Origin: Actinomycetota bacterium
GTDB taxonomy: Bacteria; Actinomycetota; Acidimicrobiia; Acidimicrobiales; Ilumatobacteraceae
Direction: 5' to 3'
Length of the DNA stretch: 49,424 bases
NCBI GenBank assembly: GCA_027731085.1
Contig: JAQCDG010000003.1
Coordinates: 1-49,424 of the forward strand
The position numbers and the translations under genes were made by a program. Numbering within the stretch: position 1 is the stretch's first letter; each line of letters starts with the position of its first letter. The notes under the pieces were generated by a model. It had not been told where the DNA came from. It saw only the letters and a list, made by a program, of their open reading frames with translations, and ran no database searches. Positions 35,340-45,714 of this stretch are shown here, piece by piece.

Positions 35340-36691
35340 CCGCAACCGAGAACATCGCGGACTCGCAAGACGCTGTGATTACGGCGGCCGGCACGAACGA
35401 GGGTCGTCAAGAACTTCAACTTCGAAAAGATGTTTCAGCAAAAGAAATTTTGCGTGGTTCAGGCGCAGTTTTGCGGATGAGCGAGTCTGAAGTAGCAGCG
35501 CTGGCGGGCACGCAGAGCGAAGATCAGACGATGATCATCAACATGGGGCCACAGCATCCGAGCACGCACGGTGTTTTGCGTTTGATGCTCGAACTAAATG
35601 GCGAAACTGTTTTGCGTTGCAAGCCCGTAATCGGCTATTTGCACACTGGCATGGAAAAGACGGGCGAGTCGTTGACCTTTATGCAAGGTGGCACGAATGT
35701 GACCCGCATGGACTATGCGTCGCCACTGAATAACGAGCTTGTTTTTGCGATGACGACCGAAAAGTTGCTCGGCATCGATCAAGATATTCCGGAGCGCGCG
35801 GTATGGATTCGCATGTTGCTCTCTGAACTGAATCGCATCAGTAGTCACTTGTTGTTTATGGCGACGAACGGCATGGATATCGGTGCGGTTTCGATGATGC
35901 TTTACGGGTTTCGTGAGCGCGAAGAAGTGTTGCGATTTTTTCAAAAAGTTACAGGGCTACGAATGAACCACAACTTCATTCGCCCCGGCGGTGTCGCGGC
36001 AGATTTGCCTGCTGGCTGGCGCGACGAAGTGCTTAATTTGCTCGATGCTCTGCCAGCGCGACTTGCCGAATATGAAATCTTGATGACTGGTCAACCAATT
36101 TGGCGTGAGCGGTTGCAGGGCGTTGGCGTGATTACACGCGACGAGGCGATTGCGCTTTCGGCAACTGGTCCAATTTTGCGCAGTACGGGCTTGTCGTGGG
36201 ATTTGCGTCGCGACATGCCGTATTTGCGCTACGACAAAGTCGAATTCGATGTGATCATCGGCAGTTATGGCGATGCCTTTGATCGTTATTCAATTCGTTT
36301 GAACGAAATTCGCGAATCGATGCGCATCGTGCGACAAGTTCTTGATGCGATGCCACAGGGCGACTATCGCATTCAAGACAAGAAAGTGACACCACCACCG
36401 CGTGGTCGCATCGACGAATCAATGGAAGCGTTGATTCACCACTTCAAGATTTTCACCGAGGGTTTCAAAGTGCCAGAAGGCGAAGCGTATTTGGCGATCG
36501 AAAGCCCGCGCGGCGAGATTGCTTGCTATATCGCCAGTGACGGTTCGGCCACGCCGTATCGAATGCATGTACGAGCACCGAGTTTTATCAACATTCAAAC
36601 CATGCCGCTCATGATGCGTGGTGGTTTGGTCGCTGATGCGGTGGCCGTTATTTCGTCGGTCGACCCAGTGCTTGGCGAGGTAGATCGATGA
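35336..36691 (+). CDS. nuoD: NADH-quinone oxidoreductase subunit D
   Basis: NMGPQHPSTHGVLRLMLELNGE, IGYLHTGMEK; likely GTG start at 35336 overlapping the nuoC stop. Confidence 0.95.
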   Translation: MTATENIADSQDAVITAAGTNEGRQELQLRKDVSAKEILRGSGAVLRMSESEVAALAGTQSEDQTMIINMGPQHPSTHGVLRLMLELNGETVLRCKPVIGYLHTGMEKTGESLTFMQGGTNVTRMDYASPLNNELVFAMTTEKLLGIDQDIPERAVWIRMLLSELNRISSHLLFMATNGMDIGAVSMMLYGFREREEVLRFFQKVTGLRMNHNFIRPGGVAADLPAGWRDEVLNLLDALPARLAEYEILMTGQPIWRERLQGVGVITRDEAIALSATGPILRSTGLSWDLRRDMPYLRYDKVEFDVIIGSYGDAFDRYSIRLNEIRESMRIVRQVLDAMPQGDYRIQDKKVTPPPRGRIDESMEALIHHFKIFTEGFKVPEGEAYLAIESPRGEIACYIASDGSATPYRMHVRAPSFINIQTMPLMMRGGLVADAVAVISSVDPVLGEVDR

Positions 36692-37302
36692 GTCGCTTGA
36701 GCGATACAAATATCAAATTGGCGCACGAGGTCATCGCCAGGTATCCGCGCCCGAAGTCTGCATTGATTCCGTTGTTGCATCTTTCGCAAGAGCAAAACGG
36801 TTACATCACTCGTGAGGCGATGCAACACTTGGGCGAACTTGTTGGTGTTACATCGGCCGAGGTTTATGGCACCGCAAGTTTTTATGAGATGTTCAAGTTT
36901 GAACCAGTTGGCAAATATTTGATCAACATTTGTGGCACGATGTCGTGTGCATTGATGGGGGCAAACGAACTGATGCATCATGCCGAAAAGAAACTGGGTG
37001 TCAAGGCGGGTGGCACGACACCAGATGGCGTGTTCACACTCGCGCACGCTGAATGTCAGGCGGCCTGTACTGAAGCACCAACTTTGCAGGTTAATTATCG
37101 CTACCGCTTGCGTGTGACGCCTGCTGATTTGGATCGGTTGATCGACAACTTGCGAGACGGCAAATTGAACGACGAGTTTCCGCCGCACGGTGTGCTGTCA
37201 AAAGTTCGCCAGTTGATCGATGCCACGCGAGCAGTCGGTACGAAAGCACCAGAAGATGTCAACGAGTCACCGGCTTGGCTGGACGGCAAGGCGGCACTGT
37301 GA
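36688..37302 (+). CDS. nuoE: NADH-quinone oxidoreductase subunit E
   Basis: Thioredoxin-like [2Fe-2S] pattern CGTMSCALMG…ECQAACTEAP. Confidence 0.93.
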   Translation: MSRLSDTNIKLAHEVIARYPRPKSALIPLLHLSQEQNGYITREAMQHLGELVGVTSAEVYGTASFYEMFKFEPVGKYLINICGTMSCALMGANELMHHAEKKLGVKAGGTTPDGVFTLAHAECQAACTEAPTLQVNYRYRLRVTPADLDRLIDNLRDGKLNDEFPPHGVLSKVRQLIDATRAVGTKAPEDVNESPAWLDGKAAL

Positions 37303-38720
37303 GCAAGACATATGTGCACGCGCCAGGTTTCGTCGCGGGAGACCGGCCAAAAATTGTCACTTCGCGATTTGAATTCGCCGACTCGTATACCCTCGAGCGT
37401 TATCTCGCGACAGACGGATATAAAGGTTTGCGCGCGGCTTTGTCACGGCCGGCAAATGAGATCCACGAAGATGTAAAAAGTGCGACCGTGTTGGGTCGAG
37501 GTGGCGCGGGCTTTCCGGCGGGCACGAAGTGGGGCTTGACGCCACAACAAGTTTGGCCGCGATATTTGGTCGTCAACGGCGACGAAAGCGAACCCGGCAC
37601 CTACAAAGATCGGTTGTTGATGGAGCGCGACCCGCATCAGTTGATTGAGGGTTGTTTGATTGCCTGTTACGCCGCTGGTCTCTCGCAGTGCTTCCTATAT
37701 ATAAGGGGAGAAATGGCTATCGCCCAAGAGCGTGTCGCGACGGCGCTGAACGAGGCATATGCGGCTGGTTATATCGGCAAAAATATTTTGGGTTCGAAGT
37801 TTTCTGTCGACATTATTTTGCATTGGGGTGCTGGTGCATATGTCGTTGGCGAAGAAACGGCATTGATCGAAAGCCTCGAAGGAAACCGCGGCATGCCACG
37901 ATTGAAGCCACCATTTTTTCCGGCAGCCAACGGACTTTATGGTCAGCCAACGATCGTCAACAATGTCGAGACACTTGCCAACCTGCCGTGGTTGCTGACT
38001 CACGGTGTCGCCGCGTATACGGCGATTGGCACAAAAACTTCGCCGGGCACACGAATGGTTGCCGTCTCAGGTCATGTTAAGCGACCGGGCGTTTACGAAA
38101 TTATTAACGGCACAACTACATTTCGCGATTTGATTTACGGCGAAGAATTCAGTGGTGGCATTCGCAACGGCAACTCGTTGAAAGCTTTCGTGCCCGGTGG
38201 TGGTTCGGCGCCATGGTTTACCCAAGATCAACTCGATTTGCCATTTGAAGCAAGTCAAGTTGGGCCTGCAGGTTCAATGCTTGGGTCTGGCGCCGTAATG
38301 GTGATGGATGAAACAACTGATATTCCGGCAGCCGCGTTGACGCTGACACATTTTTATGCGCACGAATCTTGCGGCAAGTGCACGCCGTGCCGCGAAGGTG
38401 GCACTTGGCTTGAGCGAATTTTGCGTCGCGTGGTCGAGGGTGACGGCACCGATGCAGATTTACAGCAGTTGCTTGAAGTTGGCGCAATGATTTGCCCAGG
38501 TGCGTTTCCGCATGCCGCGAACGAAAAACTAGGTTTGACTGCCGTGCCGTTTCCATACAAGATGACAACGATTTGCTTCGTCGGTCCGTCGGCATATGCG
38601 CCGGTGCATTCGGCGTTGACTCTTTTTAGAAGCGAGTTTGAAGCGCGCGTGAAGAAGCGTGTGACGATTCCCGTGACGGCAGTTGTTGGTGTCGCGGCGA
38701 ATGCAAGTGTGTCAGCATGA
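37299..38720 (+). CDS. nuoF: NADH-quinone oxidoreductase subunit F
   Basis: GRGGAGFPAGTKWGL, NGDESEPGTYKDR, ESCGKCTPCREGG; GTG start at 37299. Confidence 0.96.
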   Translation: MSKTYVHAPGFVAGDRPKIVTSRFEFADSYTLERYLATDGYKGLRAALSRPANEIHEDVKSATVLGRGGAGFPAGTKWGLTPQQVWPRYLVVNGDESEPGTYKDRLLMERDPHQLIEGCLIACYAAGLSQCFLYIRGEMAIAQERVATALNEAYAAGYIGKNILGSKFSVDIILHWGAGAYVVGEETALIESLEGNRGMPRLKPPFFPAANGLYGQPTIVNNVETLANLPWLLTHGVAAYTAIGTKTSPGTRMVAVSGHVKRPGVYEIINGTTTFRDLIYGEEFSGGIRNGNSLKAFVPGGGSAPWFTQDQLDLPFEASQVGPAGSMLGSGAVMVMDETTDIPAAALTLTHFYAHESCGKCTPCREGGTWLERILRRVVEGDGTDADLQQLLEVGAMICPGAFPHAANEKLGLTAVPFPYKMTTICFVGPSAYAPVHSALTLFRSEFEARVKKRVTIPVTAVVGVAANASVSA

Positions 38721-41092
38721 CGATTGTCGATCCGATCAAAGAAGCGGCGCCGATTGACCCAAATATCGTCAACATCACGATCAACGACAAACCGGTTGTG
38801 GCGCGGAAGGGTGAGTTGATTATCGCGGCGGCTGATCGCACCGAAGATTTCATCCCAAGATTTTGTTATCACCCGCGCATGACCCCAGTTGGCATGTGTC
38901 GCCAATGTCTTGTTGAAGTTGAAACACCGCGTGGGCCGATGATGGTTGTTTCGTGCATGACGCCGGTGGCCGAAGGTCAAATTGTGCGCACTGCAACTGA
39001 CTCGGTCAAGAAAGCCCAAGAGGGCGTGCTCGAATTGTTGTTGGCGAATCATCCACTTGATTGCCCTGTTTGCGACAAGGGCGGCGAGTGCCCGTTGCAA
39101 GATCAGGCCTTTAGCCATGGCCCAGGTGAGAGTCGGTTCGTCGAAGAAAAACGACATTATGAAAAACCGATTGCGATCAGCGACATTGTTTATCTAGATC
39201 GTGAGCGTTGCATTTTGTGTGATCGATGCACGCGATTTGCCGATGAGGTTGCTGGCGATGCGCTGATCACATTTACGAGTCGCGGCAACGACACGCAAGT
39301 GTTGACGTTTCCGGATGAGCCGTTTAGTTCGTATTTTTCTGGCAACACCGTGCAGATTTGCCCGGTTGGCGCGCTGACTGCCAAGCCCTATCGGTTTAAG
39401 GCGCGACCATGGGATCTTGAACAAACCGAGAGCACTTGCACTTCGTGTTCTGTGGGATGTCGAACAGTTGTGCAGAGCAGTCGCGATGAACTTGTCCGCT
39501 ATCAAGGTGTCGACATTGATCCGGTGAACTGGGGTTGGCTGTGCGATCGTGGTCGCTACAACTTTGAATCAGTGAACTCACCAGATCGTTTGACCACGCC
39601 GCTTATTAAGAGCGGTTCAGAACTTGTTGCTACTTCTTGGTCGGTCGCTCTCGAGAGTGCCGCTCGCATGATTCGTCTTGCGCTCGCACAGAACACCAAC
39701 AGCGTGGCGATTTTGGGTGGGGCGCGGGGCACCAACGAAGATGCTTTTGCTTGGGCGATGTTGGCCGACAAACTCGGCATCAATCAGCGCGACGCTCAAC
39801 TCGGTGACGGCTTGAGTCCTGACATTTTTGATCTTGCCCAAGCGACGATTGACCAAACATGTGCGGCGCCGACGATCATCTTGCTCGCACCTGATCTGAA
39901 AGAAGAATTGCCGGTTCTTTATTTGCGTGTGCGTGACGCGGCTCAAAAGCGCAAGTCGCGAATTGTCGAGTTTTCGTCGCACGATTCTGGGTTGACGCCA
40001 TATGCCTGGCGCACGATGGGTTTCGAGCCTGGCAATCAGGCACAAATTGTGCGCGAAGCTCTTGCCACGCCAGAAATGAAAGAGCAACTTGCCCGAGGCG
40101 AAGTCGTTGTCGTCGTTGGTCGAGCCAACTTGGCAGAGAGCGAAGTGTTTACGTTGCAGGCATTGGCCGAAATTTTTGCAGCAGTGCCGAGTGCGAAAGT
40201 TTTGCCAGTTTTGCGTCGTGGAAATGTGCGCGGTGCGGTGACCGCTGGTTTGACACCACAGAATAATTCTGGAGATGCGATCGATATTTTGAATGCAGCT
40301 GCGGCTGGCAAAATTGAGTGCCTTATTTTGTTGGGTGTTGATCCGATGTCTGATGTCGCCGACTCGGGTTTGGTGCAGCGAGCACTTACTCAAGTCAAGA
40401 ATCTGATCAGCATCGACACGATGATCAACGGCTCAAATCGAAATGCCGATCTGGTTCTGCCAGCCGCCGCTTATGGCGAGAAAAATGGCACGACGACGAA
40501 TCTTGAAGGTCGCATCAGCAATGTGACACAGAAAATTACGCCTCGTGGCACATCGCGTCCAGATTGGATGATCGCCACCGAGTTGAGCATCGCCATGGCT
40601 GTAGACATCGGTGTTTCGAGTCTTGAAGATCTGAGCGAAAAACTCGTCAGCACCGTTGCTGCGTTTGCGCCGAGCAGTGATGGCAAGTCGACCAATGGCG
40701 ATGGCGTGTTGATGGCCCGCGAAACACCCGTGACGATTTCCGGCAAGGCAAGCAAAGCAGTCGATCGAAATGCTTACAACTATCGACTTGTTGTTTCGCG
40801 CACGATGTATGACTCTGCGCAATCCACTGTTTCTAGCCCATCGCTTGCGGGCATCATCACCGACGCGGCGATTTTTGTGAATCCGCTCGATCTTGCACGC
40901 ATCGGCGTTGCCGACGGTGCAAGCGTTCGCGTGGGTGCCGAAGGAACGAACATCGTGATTGCAATCAAGGCTCATAACGGTGTGCACCGTGGTGTTGCTT
41001 GGCTGCCGTTTAATCACACGGGCGTAGATATTCGACCGCTACTCAATATTGCCAGCGATGTCGTTGATGTGCGAATTGAGCCAATCAAATGA
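38717..41092 (+). CDS. nuoG: NADH-quinone oxidoreductase subunit G
   Basis: CYHPRMTPVGMCRQCLVEVE, CPVCDKGGECPLQDQAF, CILCDRCTRF, CTSCSVGC. Confidence 0.95.
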   Translation: MTIVDPIKEAAPIDPNIVNITINDKPVVARKGELIIAAADRTEDFIPRFCYHPRMTPVGMCRQCLVEVETPRGPMMVVSCMTPVAEGQIVRTATDSVKKAQEGVLELLLANHPLDCPVCDKGGECPLQDQAFSHGPGESRFVEEKRHYEKPIAISDIVYLDRERCILCDRCTRFADEVAGDALITFTSRGNDTQVLTFPDEPFSSYFSGNTVQICPVGALTAKPYRFKARPWDLEQTESTCTSCSVGCRTVVQSSRDELVRYQGVDIDPVNWGWLCDRGRYNFESVNSPDRLTTPLIKSGSELVATSWSVALESAARMIRLALAQNTNSVAILGGARGTNEDAFAWAMLADKLGINQRDAQLGDGLSPDIFDLAQATIDQTCAAPTIILLAPDLKEELPVLYLRVRDAAQKRKSRIVEFSSHDSGLTPYAWRTMGFEPGNQAQIVREALATPEMKEQLARGEVVVVVGRANLAESEVFTLQALAEIFAAVPSAKVLPVLRRGNVRGAVTAGLTPQNNSGDAIDILNAAAAGKIECLILLGVDPMSDVADSGLVQRALTQVKNLISIDTMINGSNRNADLVLPAAAYGEKNGTTTNLEGRISNVTQKITPRGTSRPDWMIATELSIAMAVDIGVSSLEDLSEKLVSTVAAFAPSSDGKSTNGDGVLMARETPVTISGKASKAVDRNAYNYRLVVSRTMYDSAQSTVSSPSLAGIITDAAIFVNPLDLARIGVADGASVRVGAEGTNIVIAIKAHNGVHRGVAWLPFNHTGVDIRPLLNIASDVVDVRIEPIK

Positions 41093-42306
41093 TCGCCCTT
41101 GACCCGCTTCTCGAAGGCAACTTGTTGTGGGCGCCGTTGCTGATCGTGTTGGTGAAAGTTTTAATTGTTTTTGTCGTTGGTCTGCTCGCCACGATGTTGA
41201 TGGTGTGGTTTGAGCGCAAAGCAATTGCCGGCATGCAAAATCGAATTGGGCCCAACAAAACTGGTCCATTTGGCATCTTGCAAACTTTGGCTGACGGCAT
41301 CAAGTTGTTCTTTAAGGAAGATTTGTTTCCGAGTCGGGCAGATCGATTTGTTTTTGCGCTTGCACCGTTTTTGTCTTTCGTGCCGGCGTTCTTGGCGTTC
41401 GCAATAATTCCGCTTGGTGGCGACTTTCGTGGCGGATCATCGGGCGAGGTCACTTTGTTCGGCCAGGTAACGCGAATTCAGCTTGCAGATCCGCCGATCG
41501 GTGTGTTGTTTGCGTTGGCGATTTCGTCCATCGCCGTTTACGGCATCATGCTTGCTGGTTGGTCGAGCGGTTCGAAGTATCCATTGCTTGGTTCGGTGCG
41601 AGCATCTGCGCAAATGGTCAGTTACGAAGCGGCACTCGGCTTGTCGCTGGCGTGTGTGCTGTTGCTGGCTGGCACGCTGTCGACGAGTGGCATCGTCGCT
41701 GCGCAGTCGACGATCACCGACTGGCATGTTGTTTCAACCGGAATTGTTCCATTCTTTATTTTCTTGATCGCTGCCACCGCCGAACTCAACCGACCGCCAT
41801 TCGACTTGGTCGAAGCCGAACAAGAACTCGTTGGCGGATTCAACACCGAGTATTCATCCATCCGCTTTGCTTTATTTTATTTGGCCGAGTTCATGAACAC
41901 GGTGACGATGTCGGCGCTGATCGTGACACTGTTCTTTGGCGGTCCACAACCAATCGCGATCGGCAATTTCGTGCTTGATATTCCGTTGTTGCCGAACGCA
42001 CTCGAAGGCACTGTTTGGTTGCTGGCGAAAATCTTGGTGTTTCTTTATATGTACATCTGGTTTCGAGCGACACTGCCGAGGTTGCGCTACGACCAACTCA
42101 TGGACTTGGGTTGGAAGTTGTTGATACCGGCGTCACTTGGTTGGTTCATGTTGCTCGCCGCACAACGACTTGCGCGTCAGAACGGCTGGAACATCATCGT
42201 CGTGACTGCTGGCTCGATCGCCGTGCTTGTGATTTGTTATTTACTGATGCAAGCCGCGATTGCCAAAAGCGCGCGCGACCGCTCGACACAAGGGACAATG
42301 TTCTAA
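41089..42306 (+). CDS. nuoH: NADH-quinone oxidoreductase subunit H
   Basis: [65 protein letters not shown]. Confidence 0.97.
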   Translation: MIALDPLLEGNLLWAPLLIVLVKVLIVFVVGLLATMLMVWFERKAIAGMQNRIGPNKTGPFGILQTLADGIKLFFKEDLFPSRADRFVFALAPFLSFVPAFLAFAIIPLGGDFRGGSSGEVTLFGQVTRIQLADPPIGVLFALAISSIAVYGIMLAGWSSGSKYPLLGSVRASAQMVSYEAALGLSLACVLLLAGTLSTSGIVAAQSTITDWHVVSTGIVPFFIFLIAATAELNRPPFDLVEAEQELVGGFNTEYSSIRFALFYLAEFMNTVTMSALIVTLFFGGPQPIAIGNFVLDIPLLPNALEGTVWLLAKILVFLYMYIWFRATLPRLRYDQLMDLGWKLLIPASLGWFMLLAAQRLARQNGWNIIVVTAGSIAVLVICYLLMQAAIAKSARDRSTQGTMF

Positions 42307-42938
42307 TGGGTTATCTCGGCGGATTCTTAGTAACTTTTCGACAGCACGGCCCGAAGAATCGAGTCACGACTCAGTATTCGGGTGGTCGAATGTTTCGTCG
42401 CAAGAAGCGCAACGCGAAAAAGATGGATGTCAAAATTGACAAACCCGAGCGTCTGCACGGTCGGCATGTTTTAAATCGCTACGAAGATGGCATGGAAAAG
42501 TGCATCGGGTGCGAGTTATGTTCGGCTGTTTGTCCTGCAAAGTGCATTCATGTGCGTGGCGCCGACAATAATCCGACATCGCCGACTTCGCCAGGTGAGC
42601 GATTTGGCTGGATCTACGAAATCAATTATCTGCGATGCATTCACTGCGATCTGTGCGTTGAAGCATGCCCGACAGAAGCGATCACCGAAACCAAGTTGTT
42701 CGAGTTCTCGTTCACCAATCGTCAAGACGCGATTTATACGAAGGACGAATTGCTTGTTGATCTGACTGGCAAGCCACAGCAACTTGCATGGGAAGATTGG
42801 CGAGAAGGCGAGGATAAAAATACTTCAGGTTGGATGCGGGCAACTGCTGCTTCTGGCGACGCAAACTTCACTGGCGTCGTGTCTTGGAGCGGCGAACTGG
42901 GTCACGGAGTGAGACCGGCAGAAGAAAAGAGCGAGTAA
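42306..42938 (+). CDS. nuoI: NADH-quinone oxidoreductase subunit I
   Basis: [16 protein letters not shown] and [16 protein letters not shown]; start trimmed to ATG at 42306. Confidence 0.95.
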   Translation: MGYLGGFLVTFRQHGPKNRVTTQYSGGRMFRRKKRNAKKMDVKIDKPERLHGRHVLNRYEDGMEKCIGCELCSAVCPAKCIHVRGADNNPTSPTSPGERFGWIYEINYLRCIHCDLCVEACPTEAITETKLFEFSFTNRQDAIYTKDELLVDLTGKPQQLAWEDWREGEDKNTSGWMRATAASGDANFTGVVSWSGELGHGVRPAEEKSE

Positions 42939-43481
42939 GTGGAATTTTTCGTTTTCGTTTGCGCCGCGTTGATGATTTTGTTGGGTGCCGTTGGTGTTAT
43001 CGTGCGCAAACACCCGGTGCATGCGGCACTCAGCCTCGTCCTGACGCTGTTTGGTGTTGCAGTTTCGTTCGTCTCCCAAGAGGCACACTTCTTGGCGGCG
43101 GTGCAGGTGATTGTCTACGCCGGTGCAATCGTGGTGCTGTTTTTGTTCGTGATCATGTTGTTGGGTGTCGACAGAGTTGAAAATCTGCGAACAGAACCAT
43201 TGACCGCACAGCGACCGTTGGCGATAATCACCTGCCTAGGTTTGGTGGGCGTGCTTGTTGCGGCGATAGTCAACGGCAACGGCGTGCTCAACGAGCGCGG
43301 CGAAGGCATCAACTTGCCTGATTTACAAAATGGCTCAGATGCCAACACGGTGCAGCTGGCAGAATCTATTTTTTCGCGATATGTCGTGGCGTTTGAAGTT
43401 ACTTCAGTGTTGTTGGTAATTGCAGTGGTCGGCACGGTGTTGTTGACTCGCAAGCGCCTAGCAAAGGCGAGTGTGAAGTGA
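42939..43481 (+). CDS. nuoJ: NADH-quinone oxidoreductase subunit J
   Basis: [52 protein letters not shown]. Confidence 0.95.
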   Translation: MEFFVFVCAALMILLGAVGVIVRKHPVHAALSLVLTLFGVAVSFVSQEAHFLAAVQVIVYAGAIVVLFLFVIMLLGVDRVENLRTEPLTAQRPLAIITCLGLVGVLVAAIVNGNGVLNERGEGINLPDLQNGSDANTVQLAESIFSRYVVAFEVTSVLLVIAVVGTVLLTRKRLAKASVK

Positions 43482-43798
43482 TTTCGCTCAGTTTGACCCC
43501 GACAGCGTCTTGGTATCTGATTTTGGCGGCTGTGCTTTTTGCAATCGGCACATTTGGTGTGTTGGTGCGACGCAACCCGCTAGTCATGTTTATGTGCATT
43601 GAGCTAATGCTCAACGCGGTGAACTTGAGCTTTGTTACTTTGGCTCGTGAACTCAACGACATCAATGGGCAGACGATCGTATTTTTCGTTATGGTCGTTG
43701 CGGCTGCCGAAGTCGTGGTCGGCCTCGGAATCATCGTTTCAATCATGCGCAATCGAGCAGCACTGACGGTCGACGACTTGGCCGAACTCAAAGGCTGA
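43478..43798 (+). CDS. nuoK: NADH-quinone oxidoreductase subunit K
   Basis: [47 protein letters not shown] start. Confidence 0.95.
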   Translation: MISLSLTPTASWYLILAAVLFAIGTFGVLVRRNPLVMFMCIELMLNAVNLSFVTLARELNDINGQTIVFFVMVVAAAEVVVGLGIIVSIMRNRAALTVDDLAELKG

Positions 43799-45714
43799 TG
43801 ATGCTAGATCTGATTTGGTTTATTCCGTTGTTGCCGCTTGCCGGCGCAGTTTTGAACTTGGTTCTGGGTCGTAAGTTTGGCGATCCGCGCGCTGGTTGGG
43901 TGGCAACAATTGCCACCGGCAGTTCGTTTGTGATCACGGTTCTTGTCTATTTAGAAATGCTCGGACTCGAAGCCAAAGAGCGCAGCCACGTCGAGGTTTT
44001 GTTTTCTTGGCTTCCGGTTGGTTCGTTGCAAGTCGACTTCGCTCTGCTTGCCGACCCGCTCAGCGTGACGATGGCGCTGTTTGTAACCGGCATTTCAACA
44101 TTGATCCATCTTTATGCCATTGGATACATGCACGGTGACGCCAAGTTTTCGAAGTTCTTTCTCTATTTGAATCTGTTCGTGTTCAGCATGTTGATGCTCG
44201 TTCTGGGCGAGAACTTGCTCGTCACTTTCTTGGGCTGGGAGGGTGTTGGTGCATGCAGTTATTTCTTGATCTCTTTCTGGCACACGCGCAACAGCGCCGC
44301 GGTTGCTGGCAAAAAAGCATTCGTCACCAACCGCATCGGCGACTTCGGCGTAATGACGGCAATGTTTTTGGCGTTCTCGGCCGCTGGTTCGCTTTCATAT
44401 AGCGCGATAAACGAGGCTGCGCAAGGTGGCGAACTTGCGCCGGTGACTGCAACTGCGATCGCGATGTTGTTGTTCGTCGGTGCTTGCGGCAAGAGCGCTC
44501 AGTTGCCGCTTTATTTGTGGTTGCCTGACGCGATGGAGGGCCCGACGCCAGTGTCTGCGTTGATCCATGCGGCGACGATGGTTACTTCAGGTGTGTTTTT
44601 GATGACGCGGATTAATCCTGTGCTGCATATTTCTTACGACTGGGCATCGACCGTAATTGCAGTCGTTGGTGCGGCAACTGCGCTTTATGCCGCCACGATT
44701 GCCGTCGCGCAAAACGACATCAAAAAAGTTTTGGCATATAGCACGGTTTCGCAACTTGGGTTCATGTTTTTGGCAATTGGCTCGGGCGCATATGTCGCGG
44801 CGATTTTTCACATGGTGACGCACGCATTTTTCAAAGCGTTGTTGTTCTTGGGTTCGGGTTCGGTAATTCACGGCATGCATCACGAACAAGACATGCGAAG
44901 AATGGGCGCGTTGCGCAAAGTGATGCCGATAACTGGTTTTACTTTTATTATTGGCTGGCTTGCGATTGCAGGTGTGCCACCGTTTGCAGGTTTTTGGTCG
45001 AAAGATGAGATTTTGCTTTATGTTTATGCGAATAATCCCGCGCTATATGTCGTGGGTTTAATCACCGCGTTGCTCACCGCTTACTACATGACTCGTCAAG
45101 TAATCATGGTGTTTTACGGCAAAGCCCGATGGAACGATCACAGCGAGGCCCACGGTGCGCACGGTGAAATTACTCCGCATGAGAGCCCGAAAGTGATGTT
45201 GATACCGCTCGTCGTGCTGGCGGTGCTTTCAATTTTCGGTGGCGCGATGCAGTTGCCGTTCAGCAAGAAGTTGCACTTTTTAGAGCACTGGCTCGCGCCG
45301 GTTGTTGAAGAGTCAGAAGCGCACATCGGCGAAACTTGGGCGTATCAAAATAAATATCTGCTGTTGGTTGTTGCCATCGTCGTCGCGATGACGGGCATTT
45401 TGATTTCAGTGGCCGTCTACGCGAAGTCGAAAATCAAAATTGTTGAGCCAAAAATTCTCGAACAAGCCTGGAACTACGATGCGTCCGTTGCTCGCGTAGT
45501 TGCCGGCCCCGGTGCAGCCACATTTAATTTGATTGCTTGGATTGACGCCAACATCGTCGATGGCATTGTCAACGGTGTCGGCGAATCGATTCGTGGCGTT
45601 GCTGGCTCTGTGCGTCGCGTTCAGAGTGGGTTTGTTCGAACTTATGCGCTGCTCATCACTTTGGGCACCGTTCTGATTCTGGCTTGGTTCTTATTGCGCG
45701 GAGTTCTGCTGTGA
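43798..45714 (+). CDS. nuoL: NADH-quinone oxidoreductase subunit L
   Basis: FLGWEGVGACSYFLISFWH, LPDAMEGPTPVSALIHAATMVTSGVFLMTRI, DIKKVLAYSTVSQLGFM. Confidence 0.96.
   Translation: MMLDLIWFIPLLPLAGAVLNLVLGRKFGDPRAGWVATIATGSSFVITVLVYLEMLGLEAKERSHVEVLFSWLPVGSLQVDFALLADPLSVTMALFVTGISTLIHLYAIGYMHGDAKFSKFFLYLNLFVFSMLMLVLGENLLVTFLGWEGVGACSYFLISFWHTRNSAAVAGKKAFVTNRIGDFGVMTAMFLAFSAAGSLSYSAINEAAQGGELAPVTATAIAMLLFVGACGKSAQLPLYLWLPDAMEGPTPVSALIHAATMVTSGVFLMTRINPVLHISYDWASTVIAVVGAATALYAATIAVAQNDIKKVLAYSTVSQLGFMFLAIGSGAYVAAIFHMVTHAFFKALLFLGSGSVIHGMHHEQDMRRMGALRKVMPITGFTFIIGWLAIAGVPPFAGFWSKDEILLYVYANNPALYVVGLITALLTAYYMTRQVIMVFYGKARWNDHSEAHGAHGEITPHESPKVMLIPLVVLAVLSIFGGAMQLPFSKKLHFLEHWLAPVVEESEAHIGETWAYQNKYLLLVVAIVVAMTGILISVAVYAKSKIKIVEPKILEQAWNYDASVARVVAGPGAATFNLIAWIDANIVDGIVNGVGESIRGVAGSVRRVQSGFVRTYALLITLGTVLILAWFLLRGVLL

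Noticed and set aside
38354-40393. Long minus-strand ORFs antisense to nuoF/nuoG (267 and 258 aa)
   Set aside because: They overlap strongly supported nuo genes, have low-complexity composition and no recognisable motifs; shadow ORFs
42015-42305. Long N-terminal extension of the nuoI ORF in the provided track
   Set aside because: Overlaps nuoH; ATG at 42306 gives the conserved NuoI start
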